A stretch of 64,000 nucleotides of DNA, from NCBI RefSeq assembly GCF_003473485.1, contig NC_053042.1:5789501-5853500 (forward strand), given 5' to 3'. Numbering within the stretch: the stretch's first letter is position 1; each line of letters begins with the position of its first letter. A model generated the notes under the pieces. That model saw nothing but the letters and a program-made list of their open reading frames with translations, searched no databases and had not been told where the DNA came from. Source of the stretch: Medicago truncatula. Lineage: Eukaryota; Streptophyta; Magnoliopsida; Fabales; Fabaceae. Positions 46,366-59,144 of the stretch are shown in pieces. The position numbers were made by a program, and so were the translations under genes.

Positions 46366-49300
46366 TTAAAAGGCATGACAGGTGAAACAACCACTCAAAG
46401 AACCCATCTGGCCAGCTCTCCGAAATGACATAACCTTGTGAGAAGTTCTGGCAACTTGATGAGCCTGGTCGACTGAAACTGAACTCCTCATTTCCTGAGC
46501 CTTTTTCTGAGCGAATTTCAGTTTGTTCATAATCTTATCCATGGAAGATGCTCGCTTCTTTTCCAACTTCATCTGAAATAGCAAAATAATGAGATCGCAC
46601 TCAATCTTCTCTAATTACTTTCCTTTTTTTTTTAGGGAGTAAGGGATTCTTAATGCATGCGGTTGTGAAATGAATTAACAAAAAATATGATTCATACATC
46701 ATGTTAGATTAGTTTATGATGAAGTAAAAAAAAGTGGTCTCTAAGACATTTACAATCCCATTAGACAGCCCACAGTAATGACATTAGTCCATAACTAGTC
46801 TTGTCGGTTTAAGATAATGGATGAGAGATCACTGATCAGAAAACTAACTTTTACTATCCCAATAGTAAAAGCAGGTCAATAGACAGAAATACAAACTTGA
46901 CCAAAATTGAACTTAGGGAAAGAGGGAAATAATTCAGCACCCTGAAATAAAGAAAACAAGGGAGAATCCCAAAATGAAATTTAAGATAATATATGTGTAT
47001 GTAGGAGCAATAATTGCTTGGATGATCACTTGAGCTAGTAGGTTTTTGTACATAAAAATCCCTTCAAGTGGTTCTTTGTTTACCTCTAGTTTCTGTATTG
47101 CTGCTTCAGCTTTTGCCTTTTGCAAATTTTCCCATGCGGTGATTTTGGCTTCCTCCCTTTTAGCCCTGGACAAACAAAATTTACTGGATATTTAAAAACA
47201 ATGTATGAATGTGATGATATTCCTAAGTCAGAAATATGAGTTTTCTCAGCATGAATACAATTATCAGATCAAATACTTCAAGAATTTTCTATTTTCTAGT
47301 TTGAATTGAATAGGATGGTCATTCGGTACCATATTTGAAAGGTTGTAATAAAGAGAGATTACTGATGATTGCACGCTTAGCATTTCAATTTAATCATTTC
47401 ATTGCCAATAACATAGCAAATTTAGTGAATACGTCGCTATAAATTCTAAAAACTCCAACCATATAATTTCAAGGTATAGCTCATGGCATTTGGTTAAGAG
47501 TAGCGCGAGAAGGGGGGAGTCGACTTCAAAGGGAAAACTTCACTTCTTAGTGGCAGATTCTTTATATGACACTGATTTCAGTTTAATGTACTTCAAAATA
47601 ATTTTCCTTTATTTAACAGATGAAAAAATTGAACAAAATTGATGCAATGCAAAAGTAGACGTACTTCGAAACAGTCTTTGAGCGTTCAGAAATTTCCCAA
47701 GATGAAGATCGAGTGCTGGTTTCTTTCTTTTTCCAGCTGTCAACATTTTCTGAACCTCTACCAGTGAATAGGGCCTTGTGCTTCTTGGACCACCTTGTCA
47801 TGGTTACACGTTCATCCACCTGCACATCCCTGATATCCATTTTAGAGAAAGAGATACTCTGCAAATCGGTTACGGGCAGGGTAGGTGGAATGGAAGCAGA
47901 GAAAGAAGTCATCATATTGGGAGAGGAGCACGAGCTACCCTCTGGGCTCATCTGGGTTGCCATGTCCCTTCTTGAAACAGCAGGAGATACATTGGTGCCC
48001 GCATCCTTGAAAGCATCAAACTTCTCCTCTGTAAATTGGAGCCAACGTGAAAAGGAAAAGAAAGTTATATCATGTACACAGAAGTATGGTATAAAAATCA
48101 CATAATACTTGCATGATATGGCATCTAAACTTAAATTATTACATCATTAAGCATAATATTTTTCATGACGTGGATTTGCTGCAGTCAAGAAATAACACAA
48201 TCAACAAATCAGATTCAAAACAGAAGCTAAGTATGTGAGCTGTCCAATTCTCATCCCAAGACTCTGATTTACTGAATGCAGTAACAGTGTCAATTTCTTG
48301 ACCAAAGCATATTAAAATTGTAAACAATCAAGTATCATCATTTGTAATGTCTTACGAAACCAAGAGTTCAATCCACATCACAATAGTTAAAACAGAATGA
48401 AAAAGTATGAAGTGTTCAGAACTCAAGCATAACTTAACATACAAATTATATCAAAATCACAACTCAAAACTAGATAAGGTAAAATTTCATCAACGAATAT
48501 TATATTAAGATTAGCATAACAACCTCGGGAAGGAATCGACGATTGACCCTGCATCTGAGAGCATCCATGTACACTAACTGAGCGAGCCATGCAAGGATCC
48601 GTTCGTGTGGGAAGCCCTCCACCACCATTGCCACCAGAACTATTTGTAAACCCATCAGCTGAAGCATTAACAGCAGCAGAAAAAGGTGAAGCAGCCGTCA
48701 TAAAATTCCCTCCATCAAAAAAGTGACCTGCAGGCGAATACAACGAATAATACGCAACACCAGGTGGACCAAGCGGACCACTCTTCGACTTCGGCCTCCT
48801 TAATGGCTGTGGAACTGAAACCCTTCCAGTTCCATCACCCCCTGAAACAGGACTCAAAATCCACCTCTCAGCATCTTCCCACTTCGACGGCAACGTTCTC
48901 CCATTACTTAAACACAAAGCAGTCACACCATTACCAACTTGCTTGCGGCCCCCACTTGCAACTCTCTCAGAACTCCAACCTTTTTGCATTGCAACACCGC
49001 CTTGACAATGACGATAATTCGGAGTCCCAGGACTCGGAAATGTACCAGTCCCCGTCGCTGTACCCGTTCCCGATTTCCTAGACTGAACCATACTCTTCTT
49101 CACAGCTCCAACTAATCGAGGCGAAGAACCAGTTCCAGTTGCATTAGCATTGTTCAGATCTAACGAAGCAGGTCTTCGCCGATCTTGCTTTTTAAATAAA
49201 GATTCACATCTCGATCTCCGATCTTGACATTCTTCAATCCAAATACAAAAAAAAAAAAAAAAAAATACTCAATCAAATAAATTAATTAAACTAAATTCGT

Positions 49301-50054
49301 AATTGAAGTGATAAAAATTACTAAACTACCTTTGAGAGCTAGAGAGAAAGAGTTTCTCGCAGAATCAAATTCCGAAAGTTGATTTCCGTCTTTAGAATCA
49401 ATGTCACTATCTTCCTTTTGAACTGTGATGTTGATAGTTCAATGCAAGGTTTATATAATGAAAAACAAAATAAATAATTAAAAAGTGAAAAAAGAAAGTG
49501 GAAAATACATGTGAATGTGAATGTAACGAACCTTTTGTTTTTTCTGCTTTTCCAGAGAAAAGAGTTTCGCCAAGTTTCTTTTTCTGAACTGAATCTGAAT
49601 CTGCATGTTGTTTTCTGTTATGATTTTGATTCGGATCCGGATCCGGATCTGGACCACTCCAGCTTTCACTGGGAGCAAAATCACCACCGTGACCTGCCAA
49701 ATGCTGCAAGTTCATCTTCTTGTTAGAACTTCGAAACTCGAATTTGAACTTCATTACACGAATTTCGTTATTATTGTTACGAAAATGAGAGATTCAGTGC
49801 AATGCAATGTTAAGTACCAGTGAGATTTCGGAGTTTAAGGAGTCGCGGTCGTGAGCATCGGAAGCGAAGGAGCAGCGATCGACGCTGGCGGAAGCGGAGG
49901 AGAAGAGACTTAAGTTAGATTCGAGAGTGAAGATGACGGAGTCAGGACTTGTATCGCCGCCGCCGGTGACGGTGTTGGCGGTGGTGTTGCGTGTTCTTGA
50001 ACCGGTGTTACGCCTCCACGAGCGTCGTTGTTCGTGAAACCCTAAATCACGCAT
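46366..50054 (-). CDS. remorin-family protein, long N-terminus
   Basis: Seven exons on the - strand join in frame: 49818-50054, 49532-49703, 49330-49422, 48524-49231, 47665-48028, 47084-47165 and 46366-46572, giving 620 residues. The N-terminal three quarters are Ser/Gly/Pro-rich and probably disordered. Motifs include NSFSLALKECQDRRSR, RRRPASLDLNN, SKWEDAERWI, VSRRDMATQMSPEGSS and RDVQVDERVTMTRWSKKHKA. The C-terminal remorin domain has AKREEAKITAWENLQKAKAE, then AAIQKLEMKLEKKRASSMDK and NKLKFAQKKAQEMRSS, predicted as a coiled coil. The end (GCFTCHAF) holds two cysteines that could be lipid-modified, as in remorins that bind plasma-membrane nanodomains. The family to which this belongs (unnamed long remorins of Arabidopsis) has no settled function. 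The chosen ATG (50052-50054) starts MRDLGFHEQRRS. A short overlapping uORF precedes it. Confidence 0.9.
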
Positions 50055-50067
50055 TGTTAACAAACAT
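50047..50067 (-). promoter_or_regulatory. uORF overlapping the remorin-family start codon
   Basis: Thirteen bases upstream of the remorin-family ATG another ATG (50065-50067) opens a six-codon frame, MFVNNA. It ends in a TGA at 50047-50049 inside the main coding sequence, in a different frame. If the transcript starts upstream of it, ribosomes would need leaky scanning to reach the main start, which would lower translation. Whether the mRNA includes it is unknown. Confidence 0.5.
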
Positions 50068-50419
50068 CGATTCGCATTTGCATTTGGTTTTGCATTTACC
50101 AGATGAAGAAAGGGTTAGAGAAGCATAGTCCAAGACAGTGAAGAGAAAGTAAATATGGCGGGTATTGCGATTTAGCGTAAATATAGTGTAAAGTGTACTG
50201 TATGTAATAATTAAATACTTAAATAAGAGAAAATGGAAGATACACTGCAAGTGTAAACTAGTTTTATATCAACATTCAATTGAGATTTGGTCATTTGGAT
50301 AATAGCTATTTTTACAAAGCGGGTTATAATCTATGCTTACACAGCAAGGCGATGAACGACAGAGTGAAACTATTTCACACTGTCAGTGCACCTTTATCAA
50401 GTTTATTAAATAAAAAGAA

Positions 50420-51244
50420 GAGCAAATTGTCATTTTAGTCCCTGACTCTGCACCTCGCTGTCACATAGGTCTCTGACTCATGATTAAATACAAAGAAGTC
50501 TCTGATTATGCACTTCCCTTATCACTTTAGTCTCTGACGTTAAATAATTTTATTAAGTGTGTCACATGGACTAAAGTGAAACTAAAAAATTGTCACTTTA
50601 ATCCCTAAACCAAAAATCAATATCCCCAATTTCAATCTCAAATTCCTAAATCCTTAAATCACAAATCCCTAAAAAAAATATACACTAATATGTGGCTTTT
50701 TTCTCTTGTCAAAACAAAAATGTAACTTTTTTCTAAACATTGTAGACTTTTTTTTTTCTTCAGATATATTGAATATTGTATGTTCTTAAAATTGTATTGA
50801 AAGTTTTATGTATCTTTTTTATGCTTAATGGTAAAACTTTGCCCTCAATATTAAACAACCAATTGTGTAATAAAAAAATGTTGATATTATTAATCTCTAT
50901 TTTTTGAAATAAAAGAACGCTATATTTTGACCAAAAACAAAAAAAAAATGTTATATTAATATTATCAAATAAGATAATAAATTAGGGATTTGAGATTTTA
51001 AATTTAAGGGATTTAGGGATTTGAGATTTAAGTTGGGGATATTGATTTTTTTAGTATAGGGATTAAATTGACCATTTTTTACTTTCACTTCGTCCATGTG
51101 ACACACTTAACAGAATTATTTAACGCTAGTGACTAAAGTGATAACGGAAGTGCAGAGTCATGGACTTCTTTGTATTTAATTCTGAGTCGAGGATCTATGT
51201 GACAGCGAGGTGCAAAGCCACGGAACTGAAGTGATCATTTACTC
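50420..51244. mobile_element. Mutator-type long-TIR element with 9-bp target duplication
   Basis: TAAAAAGAA flanks it exactly (50411-50419 and 51245-51253). The inverted ends are about 240 bp each. Matching blocks include CACCTCGCTGTCACATAG, AATACAAAGAAGTC and TTAAGTGTGTCACATGGAC. The 825-bp element has no coding frame; its centre is AT-rich. It is inserted about 350 bases upstream of the remorin-family gene's start, in its promoter region. Confidence 0.85.
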
Positions 51245-51371
51245 TAAAAAGAAAATAAAAAATGCATCAATAATGTAAAATAATTTTACACTAACATCCC
51301 TGTATTCCATCAAGTTTTTATGATATTTTAAAATTAGTTCTATGACATGATAGATGAGAACGGTTAAAAAA

Positions 51372-52968
51372 CGAGTGAACCATCAATTTCGTCCCTGAAT
51401 TTTTAGGGGTCGGCCAAATTCATCTCCCAATTTAACGAAATATCAAAATAGTCCCTGAATTTGTTTGACGTCCATCAATTTCGTCCCTCCGTCCAAAAGG
51501 TCCGTTAGTGTGTTGTGTTGGCTTGTACACGTGGGAAAAAGAAAGCCACGTGTACAGGGACTAAATTGATGGAAAATACGAAAATTTCAATTTTCACTTT
51601 TTTAACTTCATTTTTCTGCAATTACTTTTTTACCCCTATGTTTGCCATTACCATACATCCTCATATTTCATACAGAACACATCAACTAAGTCCCTGTTTG
51701 TTCTTCTTCCCTCCATTTTCACTTCTCCAAGATCATCATCCTCTCCGGCGATCAAGATTGCATTTTTGAAGGAAGATTTCGTCTGCTTTGAAGGTAACTT
51801 CGTTCATCTTCTTCTCTGTTCGTTTTCGCACATATTTTTTCCGTTTTTATGATTTTCGTTTTCATGTTTTTATCATTTAGTTATGACTTATTACTATTTT
51901 GATTGGTATCTACTGCCTTGTTTATGTTCTGCAAATTTATGCCTCAAGGATCAACTTGATTTCTGTTAATATAATTTAGGGACTTTTTTTTATGGTTTTT
52001 AAAATAATTTAGGGATCGATTTGATAGTAATACAAATAATTCAGGGACTAATCTGATGGTAAAATTATAACAGATATGCAACATTTCATTCATCTTCAAC
52101 CTCTTTTCATGGTAAAATTATTACAACTCTACACAACCTTAGAAATATACATTAGCATGTTGCAAAACTCAAACAATCAGATTATAACTATCATAAACTT
52201 AATCACCCTAAGCTCACTTTCCATCAACCTTGCCCTCCAAACCTCTTCATTGCCACTTTCCTTAGCACTTAAGCATGGACTGAACCTTCTCCATCATTCT
52301 TGTCTTTCTTCCATTAGCAGCACAAATTCCATTGTTTTTAAAGTAACCTAGTTCTTCAGCTTCATCAACCCACACAACATTCAAGCACTCTCACATCACC
52401 ATTAAACATGGAGGATGAAGATGAAGCTTGACTTTGATAGCTCTTTTTGTCCATATGACCACCCCTCATCATTTTAGATTCAATTTCAACAGTTTTGCTT
52501 GAATGAATTTTGCAGATTTTGATTTTCAGATTCAATTAAAAAAAATTAGGGTTTGCAATTTTTTGATTTGGGGAAGAACGTGACCCTTAATTATTGGAAG
52601 AAAATTTGGAGATTTTGGAGTGTAGATTACACATTGTAAAATTAGGGTTCCAATTTTATATATTTGGGGAAGAAATAGCCGTTGGAGAAGGAAGAGAGCC
52701 GTTGGGGAAGAAGAGCTATTTCCTGAAATTCAATCAACTTAGTCCTTGAAAATTTAGGTCATTATCGGCCAAATTAGTCCCTGCCTACGTTGCGTCTGAC
52801 ATGTGAGAGTTTAACGGTCACGTCAGCCCCGTTAACGCTCCGTTTGAACTGAAGGACTAACTTGATTGACATTTAACAAATTCAGGGATTAAATTGATAT
52901 TTCGCATAATTGAGGGACGAAGTTGACCGACCCGTGAAAATTCAGGGACGAAGTTGATGATTCACTCG
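51372..52968. mobile_element. Mutator-type element with gene-like interior
   Basis: The ends (CGAGTGAACCATCAATTTCG and the inverse of ...GATGATTCACTCG) are inverted repeats of about 140 bp. TTAAAAAA flanks both sides (51364-51371 and 52969-52976), an 8-bp match where nine is usual. The interior holds a CT-rich, leader-like stretch (about 51690-51790) with a donor-like AAGGTAACTTCG, and further on a stretch that looks like non-repetitive gene sequence. It may carry captured gene pieces. No transposase is seen. Confidence 0.75.
51524..51556. repeat. inverted repeat holding two G-boxes
   Basis: TGTACACGTGG and its exact inverse CCACGTGTACA are separated by 11 bases. Each contains the G-box core CACGTG. 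It lies inside the Mutator-type element at 51372-52968, just inside its left terminal repeat. Confidence 0.6.
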
Positions 52969-52976
52969 TTAAAAAA

Positions 52977-53731
52977 CCTTTCTTTTTACATTTATTTTAT
53001 TATTTGATGAAATTGATGTAGATCTCATTATTTTGTATAAAACTTGTTACATGACGGTGTAAAACTAGTATACACTTTCAATCTGCATGCCCATAAAACT
53101 AATACTTTTGAGTTGTATTTAATTTAACGCGTCATTGTCGTTTGACTAAAATGATATGTGATTCTAAAGTATATGATGAGGTAAGATAAGTTAAGCTAAG
53201 GTATGCAATGCAGGCATTTTTGAAGGACAAACAATGACTGATTGGAACGGAATAGATTCTATTTGTAGATGAGTGAACGTGATGGAGTTGGAGGGCATAG
53301 GGATGGTGTAGCTGGTTGGAACGGAATATGGTCTATTTGCTAGAGTTAGACTTTGTCATGTACTATTGTTTTACAATGTCTTTTCACATAATGTGTAGTA
53401 AGTACTAAATTATTGGTGTACAACAAATAGGATGGAGCTATGTGCTACATCAAATTTATGTAAGTGTAAATTGAAATTCCTCGATCAACGTAGAGGGTTT
53501 GAACTATCGTTGATGGAGAAATCAAAACCAATTGAAAGTGGTTTTTAGTTCTTGAATTCATTGCATTTCAACCTTACTTTTAATCATACTCGTGAAGTTG
53601 AAAGAGATACTATTTTTATTTTTATTTTACAATTTTGATTTAAAGACTTAACTACTCAATCTTTAGCATTTTGACGGTTGAAATGGTGATTTAGTCTCTA
53701 TTTAAAGCTAAAAGGTTTAGTTATACGCTTA
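52977..53731. other. intergenic, no gene seen
   Basis: AT-rich, with a partial direct repeat (GATTGGAACGGAATAGATTC at 53231 and GTTGGAACGGAATATGGTC at 53311). No gene-like frame. Confidence 0.4.
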
Positions 53732-54457
53732 CGGCCCATTTGATGCGCAGGATATGATAACACTATCATATCCTATTCAAATCCGCTGTCTGGTGCATGA
53801 GTAGGAAAGGATAAAATAAATCTATTACTAATCTAACACACGTGTGTTTTCTATTCATCAAAGAACCTTCATCGACTCCCACTCTCTCCTATTTTTACCT
53901 TCTACTTTTTCAGGTTTTCTCTTGCTGTGCGTTTTCAATTTCTTCCTCTTCCTGTTCCCAAATCCCAATCTTTCAATTCGTTTGTATTTCCTGTGCTTCT
54001 TAATTTTTGTTTCCAATTGATGTCAATCGATTCAATTAGTTTTATTCCTCTTCTTTATTTCAATTGATTCCAATCAATTAATTCCAATTGATTCGTCTTC
54101 TTCCTCTTCAATTATTTTCTTGCTTATTTTCTATAAAGCTCATTCTATGATTTATTTGAATGTTCCAGATAAATTTTTTATTTTTAAAAAATATATGTAT
54201 TTGTTTCACAAGAATGATTGTCATTTAAATATAATATATTGTATTTCCTATCACGAATAACAAATGTGCACGAAACATATGATAGTATAAAATAATGTTA
54301 TCTCTTGTACCAAAAAAAAAAATGTTATCTCTTTCTTATCATGTGTATACCAAACGTAAGATATGATAAGTGTTTATCATGTTGTTATCCTATTCTATCC
54401 TTATCCAGCTTCTAATCCTATCATGTCTTTATCCTATCTTGCGCACCAAACAGCCCT
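53732..54457. mobile_element. PIF/Harbinger-like element with TTA target site
   Basis: The left end CGGCCCATTTGATGCGCAGG and the inverted right end AGGGCTGTTTGGTGCGCAAG match at most positions. TTA flanks both ends (53729-53731 and 54458-54460), as usual for PIF/Harbinger. The 726-bp element has no transposase. Its inside includes a CT-rich stretch (about 53860-53960) resembling a gene leader and AATTGATTCCAAT repeats. Confidence 0.65.
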
Positions 54458-54460
54458 TTA

Positions 54461-57400
54461 AAGTTGAGAAGATGCATCAAAATAACTTGTTTTAATTAAT
54501 ATATTTGACTTTTAATTTAGTGAGTCTCATGAGTATTTAGACACATTTATGTCATTTGAATTTATTACGGTACTAATCACCACTCAAATATTACATCAAA
54601 TTTACAATTTATCCATTAGTCAAAATTATGTAATTGAACTTTTTTAGGTTGTAGATCTCTTTTAACTTGGTTTCTTCACATATGTGAATAGAACATTTGT
54701 TAGCATTTATCATACAAATATTTATTGTCAAGTTGACTTTGTCTGTGTTATGAGAGCATAATTGTGATCATATTTGGTATTCAAGCACGGTCTTTCGGTG
54801 TTTTAGGCATGTTTTATTTTTATGTTGAATGATGATGCTAATTACCATTGACCGTGGAATTTGACTCCATATGAAATAACCCTTTTGCCTTGATTGTGTG
54901 CACTTGGACGGTGAATTACATGGGGTATTATTGTCTTTTGATTTAATTTGAAAAGCAAATGTAGTATTCCATGATAGTACTAATTATGATGATTATGCGA
55001 TGCATGCAGTTTACTGTTAAGGATTCAGAGGTCCTACTTGATCGCCACTATAACTACTCATCCATTCTTTCCAACTTTTGATGTTAAAGTACGTAGGATT
55101 ACTTTTTTGGCTCTCATATTAACGAAATTTTTAATGCATACAAGTATTGGTAAGGGGGGCCAAATCATTACACTACTTGCGTGCCTCATCATAACTAGAG
55201 TGGTTTTTTCTTCTGATTTTTACACTGATTGGTGTAAACAAACCTTGGTGATTGTCACATTGGTCAAAAGTGTTTCGTAACTTTTTATACAATGAAATTT
55301 GCATTTGTAGATTTGAATTCAAATTCACACGTCCTTTGTTAAGGACATAACAATAGGGGCCAAACTCAAATCCATCAAGTGCCTCATGATAAAAATATTC
55401 CTGGTTTTCTTCTACGGGAAATGTTAACCAGTGTCCCTGAAACACTAGTTAAAGTCTTTAAAATATAACTTATCAAAAAAATATGTGTAATTAATGCATT
55501 GGAAATTGAAATATTTAACTATTTTATAAAATATTTTCTTCTTTTGAATCCTTAAAGAGTGTCCCAGAAATACTCGTTAACAAGACTCTTATTTTATTGC
55601 TAAATATTGTAATGCAAACAAAAATGAAGAAGGAAAAAGAAAATAAGGGTAATATTTTAATTCTTTTTTTTTTTTTGAAATTCAACATCTTTGTATTAAG
55701 GAAACAAAGCATAGAAAGAGGAAACTAAAGAGTAAATAGAGTAGATGGTGAAATTGGTAGAATTAATAAATGTTGGTTATATTGATCTCTAGATAATAAA
55801 AAAAAATAGACAAATACACCCCTGAATTTGTTACACATGAGTCATTTTAATCCTTCCACGTGTTTTATTCTGTTAGAAGATATGTGATGGAGTTTAAATA
55901 CATGTGTGTCACTTCCATGTGGACGCCACACTAGTCCGTGACAGGGACTTGCCCAAAAATAATTGCATGTAGACTAATTTTGTCTATGAATGTGAAATTA
56001 CACATAATAATTTGACTAATTGTAAATTTTCAATAACTAATTTCTTCCATAGATATCTTCTAAACCCACTTTTGGATGTTCTGATGGAATTAACTTGGAA
56101 CCTGCGAATGTGCTCATCTTTAAGGTCTTCAATTTGAGTGGATTAGTTTAACTTCTTAAAAAAAAATATAAATATCTACGTTGTAGATCTAGACGCATGA
56201 GTATCACGATCACTTAAATTTTTTTACATTATTATTAAGCATTTTGTCATTTATTCTATTAACTTTTATGTTATAAATTTATTCACAAATTCATCATTTT
56301 CGTTTGCTAACAAATACTTTAATATTTTCACTTCTTTCACTAAAGACTCAACAATGTTCATTAGCCTTGTATTTCACACCCCTTCACTTTCAAGGTCCTT
56401 TAATTAAAGATTCAACTTTGTCCATCAACTTTATCTCTTCTTAAACATCTTTACATTCATTGTCCTTTCTAAAGTTTGGAATGTTTTTTCATCCATGATA
56501 CTTAGGACTCTCAATATTTCAAAACTCAATTAAAAAAAGTATACTCGTTTAAAAAAGAACAGGCCAAAGGCAATCATAGCCGAAAATGACAAAATGTGAT
56601 CCTAAAAAATCATAATGTCGGTAGTTTTAGTATAAGTTGGGTATGGAGCACAATTTTCTTGTTCCCAAAAATTTAATTTTTGCAATCTATACTATGTATG
56701 AAAGGCAGAGAAAAGGAAAAGAAAAAAGAGATAAAAAAAAGTTTATTTTTGAGTTGCTATATCTGATGAAAATAACAGTGAACAATTTCCAGCCATATAT
56801 TTCTGTCCCGACAAAATATCAGTTCTTTGGATCCATCATTTCTCCTTAGTTTTATTGATTTTTTAATTAATGTTTCCTATTTATATGCAGGAAGGATCGT
56901 GCATGTGATGTCTGATTCTGACATTTTATTTGGCAAAATTTAATGCATCTAGTCTAGTCATAACAATAGTTTCATTTGGAGAAAATGTAGCAAGATGCAA
57001 TTAAGGCATCCATTACGTGATCTTTGAAGTTGAAGGGCATAGATAGAAAATCTTAATCAGCTTAACCAATAGTTTAATTAATAATTATTTCCTTAATAAG
57101 TAAATTGAGTTCAATCAACCATACACCGAAATATGTGAAGTGTGAACTCATATCCCATTCTAATTTCATGGAAAGGGACATGGGCTAGATCTACTCATGC
57201 TATTCTGGCAAATCTTCATTCACAAACTTCCTTTAATCTTGTTTGTGTCAAAATAATGGAGGATATTATTGTGATTAAATAAGTAAAAAGGGTGTTGATG
57301 ATATATCAAGAAAATGATTTCAGCGCAGATTATGGAATGAAATTATTGAAAGTAGTGTTACTCTATTAAAAGTAGTGTTACTTGACCTTGCTCTCAAAAA

Positions 57401-58050
57401 ACAAAAATTATCTTGACCTTAGTACTCACTAATAATCACCAAGTCTTTATTTGGATACGCAGTCGTAAAATCATTGTGGCATCGTGATTATGTGAAACTG
57501 TAAGTGGAACTTTTGTTAAAATTATGATGACTCGTTTTAATGCTTAATCACATTGTCCATCGAAACATGTACTAAGAATTTATATCTCATCTATGTTGCA
57601 CAAAACAGGTCTAATTCTCTTTCAAATAAAATATCTTACCCTTTTCATGTTCTCAATAGATTGAATCAATTTAGTAAAATATGCTATCTTGAATAAATTT
57701 ACTTAAAGTATCTAAACTGTTTTTTCATTTACTATACTCTATAAGGAGGATGCAGTTAAACTTCTTACACAATAGGAAAAGCTACCAGCTGGCAACTATT
57801 AAGACAAAAATAAGCCAATAATATTGGATACCCATCAATAGTTTTTTTGTTTAATATGCACAAACAAGTCAGTCTTGACCATATACAAAAAAAAAAATCG
57901 CTATTAGATCAATAAATCTCATCATATCTTATTTTATTCAATTGTAAGACTAATTGATCAAATGATTAAAAAAAACAAAATTGTATATAATACAAGACTT
58001 ATCTCACTTCTGCGCACTATAAAATTGCCCCTCTGAAAGCATAAGTATAA
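54461..58050. other. intergenic, AT-rich, no gene seen
   Basis: The frames at 55038-55280 (+) and 55173-55445 (-) overlap each other and show no domain. Two phrases GGGGCCAAA...TGCCTCAT (about 55156 and 55356) are direct repeats. A possible small MITE is listed at 55422-55585. Nothing else is supported. Confidence 0.35.
55422..55585. mobile_element. possible small MITE
   Basis: TGTTAACCAGTGTCCCTGAA at the left resembles the inverse of the right end (CAGAAATACTCGTTAACAAG). The match is imperfect and no target duplication is evident. Confidence 0.3.
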
Positions 58051-58073
58051 AATTGCAATGATTCAATCAAGAA

Positions 58074-58220
58074 GTCCTAGCTTAACTGGCAAAATGCCGA
58101 AATTGTTAGGCCGGATGTCATGACCGGGGTTCGAATCCCGATACCTCCACTTGTGTATACTTGTGTATGTAAGTTTATAATGGCTTTGCCATTTCGTCTA
58201 TCTACCCAAAAAAAAAAAAA
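58074..58220 (+). mobile_element. tRNA-derived SINE with target duplication and A tail
   Basis: The 5' part has a box A-like TAGCTTAACTGGC and a box B GGTTCGAATCC, the internal RNA polymerase III promoter of tRNA-derived SINEs. The 3' end is a run of 13 A (58208-58220). TTGCAATGATTCA occurs on both sides (from 58053 and from 58221) and extends into CAAGA with a 2-base difference, a target duplication of retroposition length. At about 147 bp it is a complete copy. The tRNA part cannot fold into a full cloverleaf, so it is not a tRNA gene. Confidence 0.8.
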
Positions 58221-58238
58221 TTGCAATGATTCACAAGA

Positions 58239-59144
58239 CAGAAACTGATCCTCATTCACAATGAGCCAAAATATGTGTGCTAGTACTTACACTTAGACCT
58301 CCTCAACACTCAGGGATGAAGATTTAATCATAAACACGTCCAACTCCATTTGCCATCCAAATGTTGTCAAAGTAATATGAAAGGATAATATAATATAAAA
58401 TGAAATGAAATCAGCAAAATAAATATTACAAATTTTATTGTTTGAATTGTTTAAATTATAACGGACAGAATGAAGCCTAAAAATGTATTTCATTCAATTT
58501 CATCTAAATATCTTTGTTTTTTAGCCTCTAGCAATAAAACAATTATTTTATTTTATTCTACCCACAATATTACCAAAATAAGTTTTGTAGCCGGCAATCT
58601 ATTTAGTTAATCTCTATGAGCCAGCCATTACTATTCTGTTCCCTTGCCTGATAAATACTGTACATACAATCAACAGACCATTCTCTCTGTCTGCACACCT
58701 AAAAGTTTTACACTGACTGCATTACATTTTGAATAGGATGAATAATTGCTACTGCCACATTCATGAAATTAAAAGTATGCTTGGATGGAGAGTTTTGAAA
58801 GGGAGTATTTTGAAGAGTTAACTATGTCTACATTTTGGTATATATATTTGAGATTCAAAAAAATAATATATGACAGATGGTCATATAATATTTAAATCAC
58901 GCTTAATTTACTTTTAAAGAAATTTTATAGCTTCCTTAATTTACAAAATAAAAATGGACTCTCCCCTCCAAACTCATCTATCCAAACATGACGTGAGTTA
59001 GAGTTGCGCAGGAAAACATGTATAAAATACCAGAAGCATAACTTAAAAATATCTTCAGCTAGTCTTTGTTCTGGAAGGAAATGACCATCCTTGCTTGATT
59101 CACTTGTAGCAAAAGTGAATCTGTTTAACTCAGCACCCTCCATC
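58239..59144. other. downstream region of the TGS1 gene
   Basis: The right part (about 58900-59144) is probably the TGS1 3' UTR. The rest is AT-rich without genes. Confidence 0.4.

Noticed and set aside
47713..48105. 130-codon + strand frame opposite the remorin-family gene
   Set aside because: It is antisense to a well-supported coding exon and has no domain of its own.
55038..55445. Two overlapping frames of 80 and 90 codons on opposite strands
   Set aside because: They overlap each other, lack domains and lie in a stretch with direct repeats.
58080..58155. tRNA gene candidate with box A and box B
   Set aside because: It cannot form a complete cloverleaf and is followed by an A tail and a target duplication, so it is the head of a SINE.
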